DNA of 64,000 bases, from contig NZ_JARGER010000035.1 of NCBI RefSeq assembly GCF_029210375.1, forward strand, positions 1 to 64,000. The letters are read 5' to 3'. The notes beneath the pieces are model-generated. The model worked only from the letters and a program-made list of their open reading frames with translations. It searched no databases and was not told the DNA's origin. This DNA comes from Nocardioides sp. YIM 152315. Lineage in GTDB: Bacteria > Actinomycetota > Actinomycetes > Propionibacteriales > Nocardioidaceae. Below, in pieces: positions 8,540 through 17,138 of this stretch (position 1 is its first letter; each line of letters starts with the position of its first letter). The position numbers were made by a program, and so were the translations under genes.

Positions 8540-8562
8540 TCTTTGTAGGACTCCTACAAAGA
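8540..8562. promoter_or_regulatory. perfect palindrome upstream of fabD, candidate FasR operator
   Basis: Two perfect 11-bp arms, TCTTTGTAGGA and its reverse complement, flank a single C. The site sits in the 110-bp gap between the fasR stop and the fabD start, 72 bp before the fabD GTG. It is AT-richer than its surroundings and lacks a T-tract, so an operator is more likely than a terminator. FasR is known to act on the fab operon promoter in Streptomyces; assigning this palindrome to FasR is inference. Confidence 0.7.
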
Positions 8563-8578
8563 TCGCTTGACGCGCGTG

Positions 8579-9769
8579 CTAGTGGGTGCGGCCGGAGAGG
8601 CGGCCCAGCACGAGGGCGATCTGCAGGGTCAGCGCCTCGCGCGGGTCGGCGGGGGAGAAGCCGGTGAGCTCCGCGACCTGGCGCAGCCGGTAGCGCACCG
8701 TGTTGGCGTGCACGAAGAGCGCGCGGCCGGTCGCCTCGATCGAGGAGCCCTCCTGGAAGTACGTCGAGAGCGTCTCGATGAGCGTGCCCCGGGCCTGGGC
8801 GAGCGGCAGGTAGATCTCCTCGACCAGGTGACGCCGCGCGTGGCCGTCGCCGGCGAGCGCGCGCTCGGGCAGCAGGTCGGCGCTGCGCACCGGGCGGGGC
8901 GCGTCCGGCCAGCCGGGCGCCGACCGGTGCGCGGCCAGCGCGGCCCGGGCCGAGACGTGCGCCGTGGCGAGGCCGCCGGCGACCGGTCCGACGACGACCG
9001 GCCCCGGGCCGAAGTGGTCGACGACGACCGCCGCCGCTGCCCGCGACTCGGCGACGCCACCGAGGACCACCACCAGCCGGTCGCCCTGGACCGCGCAGAG
9101 GGCGTCCATGCCCGCGGCCCGGGCCACCCGGCGTACGTCGTCGAAGGTGTCGCTCTCACGACGCTCGGAGCTGATGCTGCCGAGCACGACCGCGACCTCG
9201 CCGCGCCCGGCCCAGCCCAGCGCGCTCGCCCGCGAGAGCAGCGCCTCGTCGGGGTCGGAGCGGAGCACGGCGTCGACGACCAGGGCCTCGAGGCGGGCGT
9301 CCCACGCGCCCCGGACCTCCGCGGCCCGCGCGTAGACCTCGGCGGTCGCGAACGCGACCTCGCGGGCGTAGCGCAGCACGGCCGCCATCACGTCGGTGGC
9401 GTCCTCCGGGTCGAGCAGCTCCTCGACGTTGGCCTCGACGACCTCGATCGAGAGCCGCACCAGCGCCACCGTCTGCTGCAGCGTGATGACGCCAGCGAGG
9501 GCGCGCGGCGCGGCGCCGAACACCGAGGCCACCATCTCCTCCCCGGCGGGGGCGGGCTTGTCGCCCGCGAGGCGGTACCAGTCGACGAACCCGCGGATGC
9601 CGGCCTGGACGATCGTCGACACCCAGGACCGGTCCTCCGCGCTCAGCGACCGGAACCAGGCCATGTCCTGGTCCATCCGCGTCATCGCGGCCGTGGCGAG
9701 TGCGCCCGTCGCCCGCTGCAGCGCCTCGACTGCCCGCTCGTGCGGGAAGGCGCCGGGAGGGGTGGCCAC
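8579..9769 (-). CDS. fasR: PucR-type transcriptional regulator, FasR homologue
   Basis: A 396-residue regulator. The C-terminal 60 residues are a PucR-type helix-turn-helix (LIETLSTYFQEGSSIEATGRALFVHANTV and following, then TVRYRLRQVAELTG), preceded by a GGDEF-like/CdaR middle region. Its place directly upstream of fabD on the same strand, and next to aceE, matches FasR of Streptomyces and Rv2242 of M. tuberculosis. FasR activates the fabD-fabH-acpP-fabF operon in Streptomyces, so this gene very likely controls its neighbours through the palindrome at 8540-8562. The start is GTG. Confidence 0.88.
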   Translation of the reverse strand: MATPPGAFPHERAVEALQRATGALATAAMTRMDQDMAWFRSLSAEDRSWVSTIVQAGIRGFVDWYRLAGDKPAPAGEEMVASVFGAAPRALAGVITLQQTVALVRLSIEVVEANVEELLDPEDATDVMAAVLRYAREVAFATAEVYARAAEVRGAWDARLEALVVDAVLRSDPDEALLSRASALGWAGRGEVAVVLGSISSERRESDTFDDVRRVARAAGMDALCAVQGDRLVVVLGGVAESRAAAAVVVDHFGPGPVVVGPVAGGLATAHVSARAALAAHRSAPGWPDAPRPVRSADLLPERALAGDGHARRHLVEEIYLPLAQARGTLIETLSTYFQEGSSIEATGRALFVHANTVRYRLRQVAELTGFSPADPREALTLQIALVLGRLSGRTH

Positions 9770-9905
9770 GTGGCGAGGCTATTGCACCCGCGATTCCTCG
9801 CAAAACAGTGGTGAACACGGGGATCCGGCGCCGGCGACGGGGTGCCCGTCTGGTTCAATCGTCGGTCTACGCCCGTAGGCGGGCAGGCAGCCAGGGAGAG
9901 GCCCA

Positions 9906-10841
9906 GTGACCGGCCGGTACGACGTGCAGCACGTGACCATCCACGGTCACCGGCGCGCCTTCGTCAGGACCGGGACGGGACCGGCCGTGCTGCTCCTGCA
10001 CGGCCTCGCGTGCGACCACACCACCTGGGACGCGGTGGTCGAGCGGCTCAGCCGCCGGCACACCGTGATCGCCCCCGACCTGCTCGGGGGCGGGCAGTCG
10101 GACAAGCCGCGCGCCGACTACAGCGTGGGCGGCTACGCCAACGGCATGCGCGACCTGCTGACCGTCCTCGGCATCGACAGGGCCACCGTGGTCGGGCACA
10201 GCTTCGGGGGCGGCGTGGCGATGCAGTTCGCCTACCAGTTCCCCGAGCGCACCGAGCGCCTGATGATCGTCGCCTCGGGCGGCCTCGGCCCCGAGGTGCA
10301 CCCGGGGATCAGGGCGATCACGATACCCGGCTTCCACGAGCTCATGGGCGTGCTCACCCTCCCCGGCCTGCGCCACCTCGGCGTCGCCGGGCTGCGCGCG
10401 CTCGCCGCGGTCGGTGGCAAGCAGACCCGCGACTTCGGCGAGGCCGCGCGCATCTTCGACTCCTTCAAGGATCCCGACGCCCGGCACGCGACCCGGCACG
10501 TCGTCCGCGCGGTGGTCGACTGGAAGGGTCAGATCGTCACCATGGCCGACCGCGCCTATCTCACCGAGGCCATGCCGCTGGCGGTGGTGTGGGGCGACGA
10601 CGACCGGGTCATCCCGGTCCGCCACGCCGACTCCGTGTCGGCGCTCGCGCCCGGGGCGTGGGTCGAGGTGATCCCCGACTCGGGCCACTTCCCGCACCAG
10701 GACCACCCCGAGCGCTTCTGCCAGGTCCTCGAGGAGTTCGTCCGGACCACCGAGCCCGCGGCGTACTCCCGCGCCCGCTTCCGCGCCCTGCTGCGGAACG
10801 GCGCGTCGGTGCCGGTCGAACCGGTCGGCGAGGCGGGCTGA
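9906..10841 (+). CDS. alpha/beta-fold hydrolase
   Basis: A 311-residue soluble alpha/beta hydrolase. The HGLACDHTTWD oxyanion loop, the nucleophile elbow GHSFGG, an acid in VVWGDDDRVIP and the catalytic His in SGHFPHQDHPERF are all present. It should hydrolyse an ester, epoxide, halide or similar bond; the substrate cannot be told. The GTG start follows GGGAGAGG. It is divergent from fasR, with 136 bp between the starts, and convergent with aceE across a strong bidirectional hairpin. It has no signal peptide. Confidence 0.9.
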   Translation: MTGRYDVQHVTIHGHRRAFVRTGTGPAVLLLHGLACDHTTWDAVVERLSRRHTVIAPDLLGGGQSDKPRADYSVGGYANGMRDLLTVLGIDRATVVGHSFGGGVAMQFAYQFPERTERLMIVASGGLGPEVHPGIRAITIPGFHELMGVLTLPGLRHLGVAGLRALAAVGGKQTRDFGEAARIFDSFKDPDARHATRHVVRAVVDWKGQIVTMADRAYLTEAMPLAVVWGDDDRVIPVRHADSVSALAPGAWVEVIPDSGHFPHQDHPERFCQVLEEFVRTTEPAAYSRARFRALLRNGASVPVEPVGEAG

Positions 10842-10846
10842 AATCA

Positions 10847-10881
10847 CGCTGACCCGCCCGAAACTTTCGGGCGGGTCAGCG
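10847..10881. terminator. bidirectional terminator between hydrolase and aceE
   Basis: A perfect inverted repeat of 17-bp arms (CGCTGACCCGCCCGAAA and its reverse complement) around a single C. It begins 6 bp after the hydrolase stop and lies 21 bp beyond the 3' end of aceE on the other strand. The symmetric stem serves both convergent genes. A related shorter hairpin ends the operon at 23117-23143. Confidence 0.88.
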
Positions 10882-10901
10882 TTCAGTTTCCGGCGGGTCG
10901 A

Positions 10902-13709
10902 CTACGCGTCGCCGCCCTCCTGCTGGACGCCGGCGACGGCGGTGGGGTCGTCGATGCGGTACTTCGCGAACGCCTCCTCGACCTTGGCCCGGTCGACCTG
11001 GCCGGCGTCGGCGAGTGCCTGGAGGGCCTGGACCACGACCGACTGCGCGTCGATGTGGAAGAAGCGTCGGGCGGCCGGGCGGGTGTCGGCGAAGCCGAAG
11101 CCGTCGGCACCGAGGACGCGGTAGTCGCCGGGCACCCAGCGCGCGATCTGCAGCGGCACCGCACGCATGTAGTCGGACACCGCGACGACGGGGCCTTCGA
11201 CGGCCTGGAGCTTGTCCGCGACGTACGGCGTGCGCGGGGACTCGCCCGGGTGGAGCAGGTTCCACTCCTCGGCGGCGGCGCCGTCGCGGGCGAGCTCGTT
11301 CCACGACGTGACCGACCACGTGTCGGCGCGCACGCCCCACTCCTCGCGGAGCAGGCGCTGAGCCTCCTTGACCCACGGGAACGCCACGCCCGAGGCGAGC
11401 AGCTGGACCCGGGGGCCCTCGCCCTCGCCGACCGCGACGTGGTGGATGCCCTTGAGGATCCCCTCGACGTCGACGCCGTCGGGCTCGGCGGGCTGTTCGA
11501 CGGGCTCGTTGTAGACGGTCAGGTAGAAGACGACGTCCTCGCCCTGCCCGCTGGGCCCGGTCTCGCCGTACATGCGCTCGAGGCCCGACTGCATGATGTG
11601 GCTGATCTCGTAGGCGAACGCGGGGTCGTAGTGCACGACCGCGGGGTTGCTCGCCGCGAGCAGCGGGGAGTGCCCGTCGGCGTGCTGGAGGCCCTCGCCG
11701 GTGAGCGTGGTGCGACCCGCGGTGGCGCCGATCAGGAAGCCGCGCGCCATCTGGTCGGTCATCGCCCAGATCTCGTCGCCGACGCGCTGGAACCCGAACA
11801 TCGAGTAGAAGATGAAGAACGGGATCATGTGCTCGCCGTGGGTGGCGTACGCCGTGCCCGCGGCCGTCGCCGACGCGAGGCCGCCGGCCTCGGAGATGCC
11901 CTCGTGGAGCATCTGCCCCTGCGCGGACTCCTTGTAGGAGAGCAACAACTTCCGGTCGACCGACTCGTACTGCTGCCCGCCGGGGTTGTAGACCTTCGCG
12001 CTCGGGAACATCGAGTCCATGCCGAACGTGCGGTACTCGTCCGGCGCGATCGGCACGATGCGCTTGCCGATCTCGGGGTCCTTCATCCAGTCCTTGAGGA
12101 GCCGGACCGTGGCCATCGTGGTGGCGATCTTGTGCTTGCCGCCGCCCTGCTTGAGCTCGGCGTACATGTCGTCGCCGGGCAGCGTGAGCGGCTTGGCGCG
12201 CAGCACGCGTCGGGGCAGCGACCCGCCGAGCTGCTTGCGCCGCTCCATCATGTACTGGATCTCGGGGGAGTCCGGCCCCGGGTGGAAGAACGGCGCCGCG
12301 CCGGTCTCCTCGTAGGCCCGCTCGAGGTCGTTGTCGGAGATCGGCAGGTAGAGGCGGTCGCGGAACCTCTTCAGGTCGTCCTGGGTCAGCTTCTTCATCT
12401 GGTGGGTGGCGTTCTTGCCCTCGAGGGCGTCGATCGTCCAGCCCTTGATGGTCTTCGCCAGGATCACCGTCGGCTGGCCGACGTGCTTGGTCGCCGCGTC
12501 GAAGGCGGCGTAGACCTTGCGGTAGTCGTGGCCGCCGCGCGGCAGCTTGCGGATCTGGTCGTCGGTCATGTGCTCGACCATCGAGCGCAGCCGCGAGTCG
12601 GTGCCGAAGAAGTGCTCGCGGATGTAGTCGCCGCTCTCGACCGAGTAGGTCTGGAACGCGCCGTCGGGCGTGGTGTTCATCCGGTTGACCAGGACGCCGT
12701 CGACGTCGCTCGCCAGCAGCTGGTCCCACTCCCGGCCCCACACGACCTTGATGACGTTCCAGCCGGCACCGCGGAAGTTGGCCTCGAGCTCCTGGATGAT
12801 CTTGCCGTTGCCGGTGACCGGGCCGTCGAGCTGCTGCAGGTTGCAGTTGACCACCCAGACGAGGTTGTCGAGCTCCTCGCGCGCGGCGACGCGGATCGCG
12901 CCCAGCGACTCGGGCTCCGCCATCTCGCCGTCGCCGAGGAAGGCCCACACGCGCTGGTCGCTGGTGTCCTTGACGCCGCGGTTGTGCAGGTAGCGGTTGA
13001 ACCGCGCCTGGTAGATCGAGTTGAGGCCGGTCAGGCCCATGGAGACCGTCGGGAACTCCCAGAAGTCCGGCATCAGCCGGGGGTGCGGGTACGACGAGAG
13101 GCCGGCGTGCGCGCCGTGCTGGACCTCCTGCCGGAAGTTGTAGAGCTGCTCCTCGGTGAGCCGGCCCTCGAGGAACGCGCGGGCGTAGAAGCCCGGGGAG
13201 GCGTGGCCCTGGAAGTAGATCTGGTCGCCGCCGCCGGGGTGGTCCTTGCCGCGGAAGAAGTGGTTGAAGCCGACCTCGTAGAGGCTGGCCGAAGACTGGT
13301 ACGTCGCGATGTGGCCGCCGACCTCGAGGCCCTTGCGGTTCGCGGACGACACCATCACGGCGGCGTTCCAGCGGATGAAGGCGCGGATCCGGCGCTCGGT
13401 CTCCTCGTCGCCGGGGAACCACGGCTCGCGCTCGGGCGGGATGGTGTTGATGTAGTCGGTGCTGCGCAGGGCCGGCACGCCGACGTTCGACTCGCGCGCG
13501 CGCTCGAGGAGGCGCAGCATCACGTAGCGGGCGCGCTCGCGGCCGCGCTCGCGGACGAGCGAGTCGAAGGAGTCGAGCCAGTCGACGGTCTCGTCCGGGT
13601 CGATGTCGGGCAGCTGGGTGGGCAGGCCTTCGTGGATGACGGTCGGGGTGGTGCCGCTCCGCTTGGCGTCCGTGCCGGGGTCAGAAGTGGTTACTGCGTC
13701 TTCGGTCAC
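10902..13709 (-). CDS. aceE: pyruvate dehydrogenase E1 component, homodimeric type
   Basis: A 935-residue AceE, which decarboxylates pyruvate with thiamine diphosphate and passes the acetyl group to the lipoyl E2. The ThDP motif runs from [10 protein letters not shown] to the closing VNCNLQQ. Residues around 90-250 ([20 protein letters not shown]) form the typical N-terminal ThDP domain, followed by the pyrimidine-binding and C-terminal transketolase domains. The length is normal for the family. No E2 or E3 gene is nearby. Linkage to fasR and fabD puts acetyl-CoA supply next to fatty-acid synthesis. A 12-bp palindrome lies 38 bp before the ATG. Confidence 0.97.
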   Translation of the reverse strand: MTEDAVTTSDPGTDAKRSGTTPTVIHEGLPTQLPDIDPDETVDWLDSFDSLVRERGRERARYVMLRLLERARESNVGVPALRSTDYINTIPPEREPWFPGDEETERRIRAFIRWNAAVMVSSANRKGLEVGGHIATYQSSASLYEVGFNHFFRGKDHPGGGDQIYFQGHASPGFYARAFLEGRLTEEQLYNFRQEVQHGAHAGLSSYPHPRLMPDFWEFPTVSMGLTGLNSIYQARFNRYLHNRGVKDTSDQRVWAFLGDGEMAEPESLGAIRVAAREELDNLVWVVNCNLQQLDGPVTGNGKIIQELEANFRGAGWNVIKVVWGREWDQLLASDVDGVLVNRMNTTPDGAFQTYSVESGDYIREHFFGTDSRLRSMVEHMTDDQIRKLPRGGHDYRKVYAAFDAATKHVGQPTVILAKTIKGWTIDALEGKNATHQMKKLTQDDLKRFRDRLYLPISDNDLERAYEETGAAPFFHPGPDSPEIQYMMERRKQLGGSLPRRVLRAKPLTLPGDDMYAELKQGGGKHKIATTMATVRLLKDWMKDPEIGKRIVPIAPDEYRTFGMDSMFPSAKVYNPGGQQYESVDRKLLLSYKESAQGQMLHEGISEAGGLASATAAGTAYATHGEHMIPFFIFYSMFGFQRVGDEIWAMTDQMARGFLIGATAGRTTLTGEGLQHADGHSPLLAASNPAVVHYDPAFAYEISHIMQSGLERMYGETGPSGQGEDVVFYLTVYNEPVEQPAEPDGVDVEGILKGIHHVAVGEGEGPRVQLLASGVAFPWVKEAQRLLREEWGVRADTWSVTSWNELARDGAAAEEWNLLHPGESPRTPYVADKLQAVEGPVVAVSDYMRAVPLQIARWVPGDYRVLGADGFGFADTRPAARRFFHIDAQSVVVQALQALADAGQVDRAKVEEAFAKYRIDDPTAVAGVQQEGGDA

Positions 13710-13746
13710 CTGCTCATCGTTGCACGCGCTCCCACGGCACGAAATT

Positions 13747-13758
13747 TACCCATGGGTA
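13747..13758. promoter_or_regulatory. palindrome upstream of aceE
   Basis: TACCCATGGGTA is a perfect 12-bp palindrome in an AT-richer patch, 38 bp upstream of the aceE start and 122 bp upstream of the divergent DUF3052 gene. It is a reasonable operator for a dimeric regulator of aceE. No regulator can be named from the sequence. Confidence 0.4.
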
Positions 13759-13879
13759 TCGGCACCGGACCCCTCTGGTTGTGGGAACGGGTTGCGCCCC
13801 CGGTGGAACTCCGGTGGACTACTCCCCACCTCGACCGCTGCGGGACACGCCGCGGCGGGACGACCGAAGGAGGCGACCG

Positions 13880-14320
13880 TTGAGCTCGACCCCGGGTGGT
13901 GGGTCCACCCAGACAGACCCCGCACCGGGCCCTGCCGAGCGACTCGGTTTCAAGGCAGGCATGGTGGTCCAGGAGCTGGGGTGGGACACCGACACCGACG
14001 ACGAGCTCCGGGTCGCGATCGAGGACCGGATCGACGCCGACCTGGTCGACTCCGACTACGGCAACGTCGTCGACGCCGTGCTGCTGTGGTGGCGCGACGA
14101 GGACGGTGACCTCGTGGACGGTCTCGTCGACGCGCTGACCGACCTGGTCGGTGGCGGCGCGATCTGGCTGCTCACGCCGAAGGTCGGGCGGTCCAACGCC
14201 GTGGATCCCGCCGACATCGCCGAGGCGGCGCCGATCGCCGGTCTGTCCCAGACCACGACCGCCGCGGTCAGCAAGGACTGGTCCGCCACCCGCCTGGTGG
14301 CGCCGCGCACGCCGGCGTAG
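13880..14320 (+). CDS. DUF3052 family protein
   Basis: A 146-residue protein of the DUF3052 family (Rv2239c-like), found next to aceE in many actinobacteria. The N-terminal 20 residues are flexible; the body starts at AERLGFKAGMVVQELGW and is strongly acidic. The start is a TTG at 13880 preceded by GAAGGAGG with ideal spacing; longer in-frame reading from 13781 gives a non-conserved Arg-rich stretch and is rejected. The function is not established. It is divergent from aceE, and 13 bp separate its stop from the acyl-CoA synthetase start. Confidence 0.87.
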   Translation: MSSTPGGGSTQTDPAPGPAERLGFKAGMVVQELGWDTDTDDELRVAIEDRIDADLVDSDYGNVVDAVLLWWRDEDGDLVDGLVDALTDLVGGGAIWLLTPKVGRSNAVDPADIAEAAPIAGLSQTTTAAVSKDWSATRLVAPRTPA

Positions 14321-14333
14321 CACCGGCCGGCCG

Positions 14334-15947
14334 TTGAAGAGCACTGCCCTCGAGAAGGCCTTCGCCGGCGCCGCCGGCGCCGGCACCACCCTGCGGATCC
14401 TCGGGAAGTCCGGCGTGATCCGGCCCCACAGCCCGGTCGCGCTCGCCCGCACGGCCCGGGCGCTCAGGGACTGGGGCGTCGGGCCGGCCGGCGGATTCAC
14501 CGCCGCCGCGCTCCTCGACCCGCAGCGGGTCGCGGTCGTCGACGAGCGCGGCTCGCTGACCTACGACGAGCTGCGCCGGCGGTCGAACGCGCTCGCCCGG
14601 GCCCTCGCCGAGCTGGGCGTCTCGAGCGGCGACGGGGTCGCCGTGATGTGCCGCAACCACCGCGGATTCGTCGACGTCACGATCGCGGCGGCCAAGCTCG
14701 GGGCCGACCTCCTCTACCTCAACACCGCGTTCGCGGGACCGCAGCTGGTCGACGTGATCGAGCGCGAGCGGCCGGCGGTCGTGGTCCACGACGAGGAGTT
14801 CACCGACCTGCTGGCGGCCGCGGAGGTGCCCGCGCGGGTGGTGGCGTGGACCGACCGGTCGGTGGAGGCCGACACCCTCGACGGCCTGATCGCCCGGCAC
14901 TCCGACGACGAGCTCGAGCCGGCGGGCCGCCACGGGCGCATCGTGATCCTCACCTCCGGCACCACCGGCACGCCGAAGGGCGCGCCCCGGTCGGAGGCCG
15001 GGGTCGACGCGGCGGTGTCGCTGCTCTCGCGGATGCCGCTGCGCTACGGCTGGCGCACGCACATCGCGGCGCCCCTCTTCCACACCTGGGGCTTCGCCCA
15101 CTTCGCGCTGGCGATGCTGCTCGGCTCGACGATGGTCCTGCGCCGGAGGTTCGACCCGGCGGCGTTCCTCGCGGTCGCGGAGGCCGAGCGCTGCGACTCG
15201 CTCGTGGTGATCCCCGTGATGCTGCAGCGGACGCTCGCGCTCTCCGAATCGGAGTTGGCCGGCCACGACCTGTCCCGGGTCCGCGTCGTCGCATCCTCCG
15301 GGTCGGCACTGCCGGGCGACCTCGCCCTCGAGTGGATGGACCGCTTCGGCGACCACCTCTACAACATCTACGGCTCGACGGAGGTGGCCTACGCCTCCAT
15401 CGCCACGCCCGAGGACCTGCGGGTCGCGCCGTCGGCGGCCGGGAAGCCGCCGCACGCCACCGTCGTGAAGATCCTCGACCCCGACGGGCGTGAGGTGCCG
15501 CGCGGCGGGACCGGTCGGATCTTCGTCGGCAACGGGCTGCTCTTCGAGGGCTACACCGGTGGCGGCGGGAAGGAGGTCGTCGACGGGTTGATGTCGACCG
15601 GCGACGTGGGCCGCTTCGACCCCGACGGCCGGCTGCACGTCGAGGGTCGCGACGACGAGATGATCGTCTCCGGTGGTGAGAACGTCTTCCCGCGCGAGGT
15701 CGAGGACTGCCTGATGCGCCACGACGCCGTCGCCGAGGTCGCGGCCGTCGGTGTGCCCGATCCCGACTTCGGCACGAGGCTCCGGGCGTACGTCGTGGCC
15801 AGCGCCGACGTCACCGAGGAGGCGCTCAAGGCGCACGTGAAGGACAACCTCGCCCGCTACAAGGTGCCGCGCGAGATCGTCTTCATCGAGGAGCTGCCGC
15901 GCAACGCGACCGGCAAGGTGCTCAAGCGGGAGCTGTCCACCGGTTGA
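14334..15947 (+). CDS. AMP-binding acyl-CoA synthetase
   Basis: About 537 residues of the adenylate-forming superfamily, which activates a carboxylic acid as acyl-AMP and then acyl-CoA. The signature motifs are present: ILTSGTTGTPKGAPRSE (P-loop), YNIYGSTEVAYAS, the STGDVGRFD aspartate, GRDDEMIVSGGENVFP, and the C-terminal lysine in NATGKVLKREL. The probable start is the TTG at 14334; longer reading frames overlap DUF3052. The N-terminal 60 residues resemble FadD-type synthetases. The substrate is unknown but likely a fatty acid. It is part of a plus-strand run with DUF3052 and ahpE. Confidence 0.9.
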   Translation: MKSTALEKAFAGAAGAGTTLRILGKSGVIRPHSPVALARTARALRDWGVGPAGGFTAAALLDPQRVAVVDERGSLTYDELRRRSNALARALAELGVSSGDGVAVMCRNHRGFVDVTIAAAKLGADLLYLNTAFAGPQLVDVIERERPAVVVHDEEFTDLLAAAEVPARVVAWTDRSVEADTLDGLIARHSDDELEPAGRHGRIVILTSGTTGTPKGAPRSEAGVDAAVSLLSRMPLRYGWRTHIAAPLFHTWGFAHFALAMLLGSTMVLRRRFDPAAFLAVAEAERCDSLVVIPVMLQRTLALSESELAGHDLSRVRVVASSGSALPGDLALEWMDRFGDHLYNIYGSTEVAYASIATPEDLRVAPSAAGKPPHATVVKILDPDGREVPRGGTGRIFVGNGLLFEGYTGGGGKEVVDGLMSTGDVGRFDPDGRLHVEGRDDEMIVSGGENVFPREVEDCLMRHDAVAEVAAVGVPDPDFGTRLRAYVVASADVTEEALKAHVKDNLARYKVPREIVFIEELPRNATGKVLKRELSTG

Positions 15948-15981
15948 GGCGCCGTCGCCGCCGGGTGACAGGATTGACCTC

Positions 15982-16455
15982 ATGACAGGTCTCGAGCTCG
16001 GCGCGCCCGCCCCCGACTTCACGCTGCGCGACCAGTTCGGCCAGGACGTCTCGCTGTCGTCGTACCGCGACAAGAAGGCGGTCGCGATCCTCTTCTACCC
16101 CTACGCGTTCTCCGGCGTGTGCACCGGCGAGATGGCGGGGGTGCGCGACCGGCTCGCCGAGTTCCTGACGTTCGAGACCGAGGTGCTCGCGATCTCGTGC
16201 GACCCGGTCTACTCACTGCGGGCGTTCGCCGACCAGGACGGGCTGAACTTCGCGCTGCTCTCCGACTTCTGGCCGCACGGCGAGGTGACGCGCGCCTACG
16301 AGGTCTTCGACCAGGCCAAGGGCTGCCCGCGCCGGTCGTCGTACGTCGTCGACAAGGAGGGGCTGCTGCGCTGGGCGGTGCACAACGCGATGCCCGAGGG
16401 TCGTGACCTCGACGAGCACCTGCGGCAGCTCGCGGCGGCCGTGGAGCCGGTCTAG
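15982..16455 (+). CDS. ahpE: peroxiredoxin, AhpE-like
   Basis: A 157-residue thiol peroxidase. The peroxidatic Cys47 sits in FYPYAFSGVCTGE, and the flanking Thr and Pro of the PxxxTxxC-like loop are recognisable. Two further cysteines (in ISCDPVYS and KGCPRRSS) exist, but neither has an obvious resolving position, fitting a 1-Cys AhpE type. It reduces peroxides in the cytoplasm. AhpE (Rv2238c) is likewise beside the DUF3052 gene in M. tuberculosis, which supports the symbol. Confidence 0.9.
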   Translation: MTGLELGAPAPDFTLRDQFGQDVSLSSYRDKKAVAILFYPYAFSGVCTGEMAGVRDRLAEFLTFETEVLAISCDPVYSLRAFADQDGLNFALLSDFWPHGEVTRAYEVFDQAKGCPRRSSYVVDKEGLLRWAVHNAMPEGRDLDEHLRQLAAAVEPV

Positions 16456-16514
16456 ACCGGTCGGCGATCTGCAGACAATCCCCGGGGTGACGTCCTACTC
16501 TCTGACCCGTTGAG

Positions 16515-16540
16515 CCGCAGGTGACCCGAGACGCCTGCGG
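16515..16540 (+). terminator. candidate hairpin after ahpE
   Basis: A 7-bp stem (CCGCAGG and CCTGCGG) with a 12-base loop lies 60 bp past the ahpE stop. There is no T-run. It could end the ahpE transcript before tRNA-Val. The support is modest. Confidence 0.4.
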
Positions 16541-16572
16541 TTCGACGTCATTTCGGGCCTGTGCGGCCGGAG

Positions 16573-16602
16573 TTCGTGCCCGCGCCGATTCCTGCGTAGT
16601 CT
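16573..16602 (+). promoter_or_regulatory. candidate sigma70-type promoter for tRNA-Val
   Basis: TTCGTG (16573-16578) and TAGTCT (16597-16602) are separated by 18 bases and end 31 bp before the tRNA. The -10 fits the actinobacterial TANNNT form; the -35 is weak. It is proposed only because a promoter is expected here. Confidence 0.35.
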
Positions 16603-16633
16603 GTGCGCGCTCCGGGCCTCGGGCTCCGGTCAC

Positions 16634-16705
16634 GGGCGTATAGCTCAGCGGTAGAGCACCTCCCTTACAAGGAGGTGGTCGGGGGTTCGATCCCCTCTGC
16701 GCCCA
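16634..16705 (+). tRNA. tRNA-Val (anticodon UAC)
   Basis: A full cloverleaf is readable. The acceptor stem GGGCGTA pairs with TGCGCCC, with discriminator A at 16705. The D-arm contains AGCTCAGCGGTAGAGC. The anticodon stem CCTCC/GGAGG encloses the loop CTTACAA with anticodon TAC at 16666-16668. The T-arm is GGGGGTTCGATCCCC. The 3' CCA is not encoded (CAGCA follows), so it is added after transcription. Confidence 0.96.
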
Positions 16706-16751
16706 CAGCACGCGAGCACCTCCGACGGCAGGGAGTAGTAGGTTCTCGGAC

Positions 16752-17138
16752 ATGATCCGGATGCTGATCGGCGTGGGCATCACGCTGTTGGGCAACGCGC
16801 TCGGCCTGATCGTGGCGGCGGCAGTGCTCGACGACATGACGCTCACGGTGGGCGCTCTCGTGGTGGCGGTCGTGATCTTCACGGTCGTCTACGCCCTCGC
16901 CCAGCCCTTCCTGACCCAGATGGCGCTCAGCAAGGCGCCGGCGCTGCGCGGTGGGGTCGCCCTCATCGCCACGCTGGTCGCGCTGGTCGTCACGACGCTT
17001 CTCACCGACGACCTGTCGATCTCGGGAGCCCTGACGTGGATCGAAGCCACCGTGATCGTCTGGATAGTCTCGCTCCTCGGGGCGTGGCTGCTCCCCGCGA
17101 TCCTGATCAAGAAGAAGGTAGAGGAGAAGCGCGCCTGA
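16752..17138 (+). CDS. four-helix integral membrane protein (phage-holin/4TMS family)
   Basis: A 128-residue protein with four predicted transmembrane helices (about residues 5-27, 30-50, 67-85 and 95-118) and a Lys/Glu-rich cytoplasmic tail, like the mycobacterial 4-TMS or phage-holin-family proteins. No enzyme motif is visible. Its TGA overlaps the ATG of the reductase/phosphatase fusion by one base (TGATG), so it is the first cistron of the lipid-type operon. It might anchor or export an operon product; that is inference. Confidence 0.85.
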   Translation: MIRMLIGVGITLLGNALGLIVAAAVLDDMTLTVGALVVAVVIFTVVYALAQPFLTQMALSKAPALRGGVALIATLVALVVTTLLTDDLSISGALTWIEATVIVWIVSLLGAWLLPAILIKKKVEEKRA

